In this document: positions 58,657 to 64,000 of the stretch, piece after piece | Position numbering within the stretch: position 1 is the stretch's first letter | Layout: each line of letters starts with the position of its first letter | Assembly: GCA_918807975.1 (NCBI GenBank) | Contig: OU964919.1 | Coordinates: 34,789,824 to 34,853,823, forward strand | Direction of reading: 5' to 3' | DNA: 64,000 nucleotides | DNA from: Aplidium turbinatum | Lineage: Eukaryota > Chordata > Ascidiacea > Aplousobranchia > Polyclinidae | The notes under the pieces: model-generated | What the model was told of the DNA's origin: nothing | What the model saw: only the letters and a program-made list of their open reading frames with translations | The model's database searches: none | Program-made: the position numbers and the translations under genes

Positions 58657-59030
58657 TGTCAATTCTTGCTACAAATCGGCTGCCGAGAAACGTGATGTGC
58701 CTTTATTACTGCGAATTGCCTAATGTGCATTTTCAAGTTTGCTACAGATTAAAGTAGGCTACTTCATGAATTTTGTCTAATACATGACAAAGATCAGTGT
58801 CAAAACGTGATAATTAAATCTCGTCGCACTAATCTAGTTGCAAGGGTGCTAAGTTTAGACTATTCGAGGAACAATCATGGTTCAATACAGACTCACAGCT
58901 GGATTTTTTTCGCAGCTATTTCTTCCTCAAAGACGGGCAATTTTCCGCGTGGCAATTTTCTCGACGGCAATCTTCCCACACGGGCAAGTTTCCGACGGGC
59001 AATCTTCCTATCACGATTTTAAACTGATTG

Positions 59031-60082
59031 TCCTGCTTTGGTATCATGCACGTTATAACGTCCACGGACCTGTCCTATGTTTGGCATATATTGTTTTTCG
59101 TATGATGGTCAGAAATAAGCTTTCCAACAAACTGAACTGAAATATAAAATTTTTGCCGTACAATGATTGGACTGGTAGCCACTTTAACAAGTCGAAATTC
59201 TGCCACTAAAAATGACTAGAATGAAACCGCCAACCAATCATAAGCTACGGTTTAAGTGACGTAAAAAATAGCAAAAGCTTTCTAAATCATTTAAGTTGTA
59301 AAGAACTGCGGCAATTATCTTTGACAGGGTAAAAGTACTGTACAACGTATATGTGTGACTTTTTAATTTCTTGTTATATCGCCACGGACCACCTGTGCAG
59401 TCGTCGCGGCCCGTAGTTTGGGAAATTCTGCGTACGTACGATTGGTTTGAATCAGTCTGATCGCAGCACATATTGATTGAATCGATTCAATGTATTTCTT
59501 CAACTATAAGCATCGCCGCTGGGCACAAACCAACCTCGTACAAACCTGTCTAGCCGCTCTGATACTTGATATTCACAAAGACCGCAAGTGATCTGTGGTG
59601 GATTGGAAAGAAGTCAAGAACTGAACGAAAAATAGCCTAAACAAACAATCAGGTAGACAGTTGCAAAGAAAACTAGAATTTGCTTATTTAATATTATCTA
59701 AAAACAATTATAGGCCTTGGCTCAGCAGAGTAGCTAGCCTAATGCTACAGCAGCAAAGATTTTACTACTGTTTGAAAACGTTTCTCCCCTTACTGGAGTT
59801 AACGTTCATACATTTTTGTTCAAGGTCGTTTTCACAGTTTCGTAAATTGGAGTTTGTCTGCTATAAGTTTAAACTTAAAAAACAAGCCTTTAGGGGTGAA
59901 GTGGCTGCGTGGTCATTTGTTGCGTGCACATTCGACATAATATAGTGAACAATAGATATTTATAGTTTTGGCCGCGGACCAAGCTGGTGCCTGGTTATGT
60001 GTATTTGGCCCAGCAGTGCTGCAAGTTAACACACCCCTGGCTTAAGCTATAAAACACAATTTTACTGGGTTTTATGTGACAG
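59031..60082. other. Stretch 5' of the membrane-protein exons, no clear gene
   Basis: Contains two hAT-like end fragments (CGGCCCGTAGTTTGGG near 59411 and a right-hand end ACACACCCCTG near 60030) without matching partners. Earlier exons of the membrane protein at 60083 should lie here or further left, but none could be recognised. Confidence 0.35.
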
Positions 60083-60833
60083 ATTATGGCAAACAGAATT
60101 CCGGATTTTGCCAAACGGCCAGATTTTCTACAGAATACAAACCATGACATCCACATCAACAACGACGTCTTGGACAACCCAAATACCAACAATAACACGT
60201 AGGCTATGTTCTTTTTTGGTTTCAGCAGTGATTTCTTTTGTTACAAACACTGGGACCGAATAGAAATGAAATTGACAGAGAGTAAGATGTAAATCACTCA
60301 TTCGGGAAAAACTAATGTAAAACTGAATTATACTTTTGCTTTAGTTAATTTTAGGGTAGGCTATAGGCCTATAATTTTCCTGCATCAAACATAGCATTTC
60401 CAAAGTTTGGCGTTCACGCTTGTTCTTCTGACATTGGTAGACTCCTTTAACCCTAATTGCACTACCAGGGGCACGACATTATTGAGCAATGGAGATATTG
60501 ATTCAATTCTATACAGTAGCCTACTTAGGTTTACCTTCAAACTGATAATAGGGCTCAGGCTACAGTAGACTACATTTGTGTACATTTACGACACAGCAAA
60601 CTTGAGTTAATATCATTAAATCAATTCAATTTATTTGCAGTGATTCCTCAGCTCCAATCATTCCATTTTGGGCTGTCATTCTGATCATCGTCTTTCTTTT
60701 GGCTGTGTTCATTGCATTTGTGTGCTTGTATTTTTATTGCAAGCGAAAGCGAAAAAAACGCAAAATGGAGAAAAATCGAGCCTTGCTTCAAAGAACTTCT
60801 CCTTCCTATCACTGCTCGATACAGGTCAACTAA
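60083..60833 (+). CDS. Last two exons of a single-pass membrane protein (unidentified)
   Basis: Exon 60083-60198 (phase 2 to 1) reads LWQTEFRILPNGQIFYRIQT, then a Thr/Ser-rich stalk (TMTSTSTTTSWTTQIPTIT). The donor is CAC|GTAGGC. Exon 60652-60833 starts after CCTCAG in phase 1 and reads PPIIPFWAVILIIVFLLAVF, a strong transmembrane helix, then a basic tail CKRKRKKRKMEKNRALLQRT ending SIQVN and a stop. A stalk, helix and basic anchor are typical of a type I receptor or membrane mucin (a short strand before the stalk could be the end of an extracellular domain such as SEA, but this is a guess). Phases join correctly only if the second in-line AG (60651) is used. Upstream exons were not found. 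Confidence 0.6.
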
Positions 60834-60902
60834 GAGCAGTTTTCCACGATTAGCCCAGTGCCTAATTTTGCAATATAGCCTACCCTACCCTACCCACCTA
60901 AC

Positions 60903-63200
60903 CAGGCCCGCAACCAGCAAATATTTCCAGCGGGGGGTCTGGGGGGGCCTCCCCCTGAAATTTTTGAAAAACACTTCCAATTTGGTGCGCTCTGAGAGCA
61001 TTTCCAAAACAAATCAAAAATAAAAATCTGTCAAATTGTGCTTCGCCTATGTCGTGATCATACATCCATTTAATGTTTAGAAGTCATGAACAATCTTAAT
61101 TTTAACGTTGCAGGACCAAAATCCTGTGTTAGACATGGAATAATAGTTGTCTAAATGTTTAATTCGTCATGAATGTTCATTCTCAGATATTCAGTTAAGC
61201 CTACACTACAAAAACTAACACTTAGGCCTAAACATTACAACCGCAAGCAATTTGTACAAAAAGCTGGATAAGTTTGCCTCCTGCGTATAGAAGCTTAACG
61301 AACTAAATATTGCATTCGCACCTGAACGTTCATTGGCGAAGTAACGTTATATCAACGCTGTAAAAAGGGCAAAGGCATGACTATGAAAGCTAGTACAGTA
61401 GGCTAAAGTACATGGCGAGGAGACATCAAAAAACAGCAACAAGCTTTTTGGCATTATGATGCTGTGCGTTTACCGTGACGAGATACCATTCTGACGAATT
61501 AGTCTAGTCGCTCTAGCGAATGTACGCATTGACGTCACTGGGAAAGCACAACTAACCTACCATAACCATAACACATCTGATTGGCTAAGCAGCTGGTGAC
61601 GTTTTGCAAAACGGGTGAGGATTGGATAAAACGAAGGCGTTTTTTGACATTTTTGAATCTGGGAAAGCAAGTTTGATAGTTGCTTACCTGGAGCCTCAGT
61701 GATTGTTTCTGACAGAAGCGTTTGCGTCAATTGGCATTTATAGGCAAGACATGCGGTTTGGTGAGGACTTAGACTACTCACAAGCGTTACGAGTAATTCT
61801 AGTCACGAATACAGTAATTTTCAAGTTAAAATAGACGTGATAAAAATAATAAGTTAAACCTAGAATTCAGTCATTATATTTTGCATAGTTTTTGCTAAGG
61901 TAAGCACTGCTTTCCTTGCTTTCCCTCACCGATCGTCACTGTGACATTCTGTATACGCTAACGAAACAGATAATGAGGATGCCAGCCTAATTTATCGAAC
62001 AAAATCGGTAGCATAGCTTCCAACCAGCGTAGCCTACTTTTGGTTTCGATAGTCTACACTCTACAGTATGGCTTCTTCTTCTCTTCTTCTTCTTCTCTCG
62101 TTTGACTTGTAGTAGCTTAGATTGGCAATGCCTCCTCGTGCAGCCAAGATACGGTAGTTGCGCCCAGTTGTCGAATACCAGTGATTCCACTTCGGGGCCG
62201 TAAGATGGAACATTCGTGGAGTATGTGTTGCATTGTTTGTTCTACCGCTCCGCAGACACATATCGGCGAATTATGCAACCCCCACCTAAACAGATTAGCT
62301 CCAGTGCAGCCAACGTCACATCTGATCCTGTTCAATGTGACCCATGCCTTTCTTGAGAGGTCTGCTCCAGGAGGGATGGAGAGTGCTGGTATAACTGAAA
62401 ACTGGGGAGGGATATGTGGCAGCTCGTTCCATTCCTGGGCCCATGTTTCCATGCAGCTAAAGTTCTTATCCACACGTTGTGTAGCATATCGATGGAATGG
62501 GCGCCTTGATGATAGGTTTTGAGGTCTGACTGGTCCATTTGTTTGGGAGTGACTGTGGAGAAGGTGTTGAGGATCGAGTCTCGCATGCAAAGCCAGTTCG
62601 TGAGAGGCTTCTTCCCTACGGCCATGAGCAGAAGCAATGCCAGCCAAAGTTGGCAGATAAGCAGTAGGTGTGGGGCGGAGACAGCCAGTGATGATGCGCA
62701 AGGTGTCGTTAATGCATACATCCATCTTTTTTTTTTGTGTGTCTGCTGCGGTTCCACACAGCTGAGGCATATTCGGCTGAGCTGTAGACTAAGGCTAGTG
62801 CACTTGTACGCAAGGTTGATGCTCGGGCTCCCCATCCTGTTCCTGCTAGGCTTCTCAAGAGGTTATTTCGCGAGGTAACCTTGGCATGGAGTGACTCGAT
62901 GTGGGGTCTGTAGGTCAACTGCCGGTCAAGTTTTACTCCAAGGTAAGTTGGTTTTTTTTGCAGTATATGGTAAAGGATTTTCTTTTAGCGACCCAGACAG
63001 TTGACGCTGAGATTCCCGATTATTTACAATAACATATGTTTATGGCTGTACATATGTTATGGCTGTACAGTATGGCTGTACGTGTACGACGTACGTCTAT
63101 TAATAGTACATTTCATACTGCATAAAACGCTTAAAAAATTTTCAAAAATTTTCGGGGGGGCAAATGCCCCCAATGCCCCCCCCCCCTGGTTGCGGGCTTG
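60903..63200. mobile_element. hAT-type element with a LINE nested inside
   Basis: Ends CAGGCCCGCAACCAGCAAAT and CCCTGGTTGCGGGCTTG, flanked by a perfect 8-bp duplication CACCTAAC (60895-60902 and 63201-63208). The left G-rich block and the words TTTGGTGCGCTCTGAGAGC are shared with the MITE at 38987. Apart from the LINE fragment at 62060-62960, the interior (61020-62060) shows no transposase that I can recognise. Confidence 0.8.
62060..62960 (-). mobile_element. LINE fragment, copy 3 (best-preserved 3' part)
   Basis: The minus strand 62770-62117 is an uninterrupted 217-codon frame: LRIITGCLRPTPTAYLPTLA, then SRKAWVTLNRIRCDVG and a C-terminal knuckle CVCGAVEQTMQHILHEC. The upstream frame 62918-62709 (LRSLAGTGWGARASTLRTSA) is the preceding thumb region, one frame shift away. 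5'-truncated near 62960, as is usual for LINEs. The 3' end is a GAA-rich tract near 62070. The youngest-looking of the three copies. Confidence 0.85.
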
Positions 63201-63208
63201 CACCTAAC

Positions 63209-64000
63209 GGTAGACATAACCGTAGGCTAGGTTAAGCCTGTAGGCTTAGGCTACTAGAGCTATATTAAACAAATTGTTCAAAGCAAGAATATACAAAAAC
63301 TGAAATATTCAAGAACAATCACAAGAATCACCCAATTTCATTTCAATTTTTTAACAGTTTAATTTACGCTAACTTAATCATTCAGTAAAATAGCTAGATG
63401 AATGGTAGTCTAAATTCTAAACTGCTCTAACTATTGATGACCAACCTATCGATGGTAAAATACATTAAATTAAACTAATGTGTGCTAGTAGGCCTATTAC
63501 CTAGCCTAAAGTAAAATTTACAACCAAAAACGAAGTTTTAAAACAATGACCTACAGAAGTCTGCTTTCATTTTTGCTTTAGCGTTCTCGATTGAGAAAAA
63601 TACGGAGTCCACCTGATTTCTTTTATGAAAAACTTTTAGCCCCTTGGGGGTCGCTATTTTCAGTTTTCAAACTGAATTGCTAAGGAAATGTTTTCAGGCT
63701 GACGCTCACGTAATGCCTACAATAAATAAATGCAGATAATGGCGTGAGAAAAAGCGCCAAAAAATTCTAGTTGAAATTTCAATTGCAGAATCCATCTTTG
63801 TGGGGAGAGGGATTTGCAAATGCAGGATACGAGGAAAACGGAACTGCGAGGTAAAAAAAATTACTGCAAACTTCTCAAAGGTGTTTTTTCTATAGGTCTG
63901 TTGTGGACAGGGCCGTGTAAACATCTCCCCGTGTCCCCGGCCGGGGAAAACACATGGCTGTTTTGGGGGCTACTCATTTTAGTAGCCTATGTTTCTAATG
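63209..64000. other. Right edge, no gene recognised; possible hAT left end at about 63909
   Basis: AT-rich. Near the edge CAGGGCCGTGTAAACATCTC at about 63909 looks like a hAT left terminus, but its partner would lie outside the window. A minus-strand open frame at 63706-63924 has no recognisable content. Confidence 0.3.

Larger units (their letters stand above)
58294..58691. mobile_element. Palindromic hammerhead-ribozyme retroelement (retrozyme-like insertion)
   Basis: A 398-bp insertion flanked by a perfect 13-bp direct repeat GTGATGTGCCTTT (58281-58293 and 58692-58704). The right 264 bp form a near-perfect palindrome: arms 58428-58550 and about 58569-58691, spacer about 18 nt, no mismatch seen. 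Each arm contains one hammerhead ribozyme (see separate entries), so both strands encode one. The left 130 bp are unique. No protein coding. Type I hammerheads of this minimal form are known from Penelope-like elements and animal retrozymes; variable-length target duplications fit that machinery. Assignment to that class is inference. Confidence 0.7.
56075..59030. mobile_element. Composite region bounded by about 230-bp inverted copies
   Basis: The segment 56075-56325 read in reverse matches 58790-59030: shared blocks include GTGCTAAGTTTA, CGAGGAACAAT, CGCAGCTATTT, CTCAAAGACGG and a minisatellite of about 15-bp units around GGCAATTTTCTCGACGGCAA. In between lie two hAT elements and the hammerhead palindrome. 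Either the ends of one DNA element that collected insertions or two independent inverted copies of a repeat. Similarity of the arms is roughly 80% by eye. Confidence 0.6.

Noticed and set aside
59380-60040. A further complete hAT element
   Set aside because: Two end-like fragments are seen (near 59428 and 60036), but both look like right ends and no matching left ends or duplications were found.

Overview
This is an AT-rich animal genomic window, most likely from a marine invertebrate chordate and probably a tunicate. That guess rests on short introns, metazoan-only genes (LAMP, nucleolin, Artemis) and the very frequent TAGGCCTA/TAGCCTA words in the introns. I cannot fix the species from sequence alone.

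There are three well-supported gene loci, one decayed or unusual paralogue and one partial gene. (1) 166-19219, plus strand: a giant LAMP-family (lysosome-associated membrane glycoprotein) gene whose 5' end lies left of the window. I read 22 spliced exons that stay in frame (3,384 nt). They encode six LAMP luminal domains, two pairs of hinge exons and two alternative transmembrane/tail exons ending in YQTL or YDSLH. The exon plan shows that the duplicated unit was a two-domain LAMP. (2) 22317-28344, minus strand, convergent with the LAMP gene: a nucleolin-like gene of 14 exons (499 aa) with an acidic/basic N-terminus, three RRMs and an RGG tail. (3) 32270-45192, minus strand: a tandem nucleolin-like paralogue with two RRMs. 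Its introns are swollen by transposons, one exon junction does not work and the RGG box may be cut by a stop. (4) 48046-54551, plus strand: a complete DCLRE1C/Artemis (SNM1C) nuclease gene of 8 exons (427 aa) with all the metallo-beta-lactamase/beta-CASP motifs but a very short C-terminal tail. (5) 60083-60833, plus strand: the last two exons of an unidentified single-pass membrane protein.

The remainder is dense with mobile DNA: hAT-type elements with 8-bp target duplications at 29.8, 30.6, 36.7, 39.0, 51.4, 57.2 and 60.9 kb, several nested in each other; three elements with 300-480 bp terminal inverted repeats lined up inside one nucleolin-paralogue intron (35.0-44.2 kb); three fragments of one non-LTR LINE family; tRNA-derived SINEs; and many small fold-back repeats. 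The most striking small object is at 58294-58691. It is a 398-bp insertion flanked by a 13-bp target duplication, built as a near-perfect palindrome that carries a complete hammerhead ribozyme motif on each strand.
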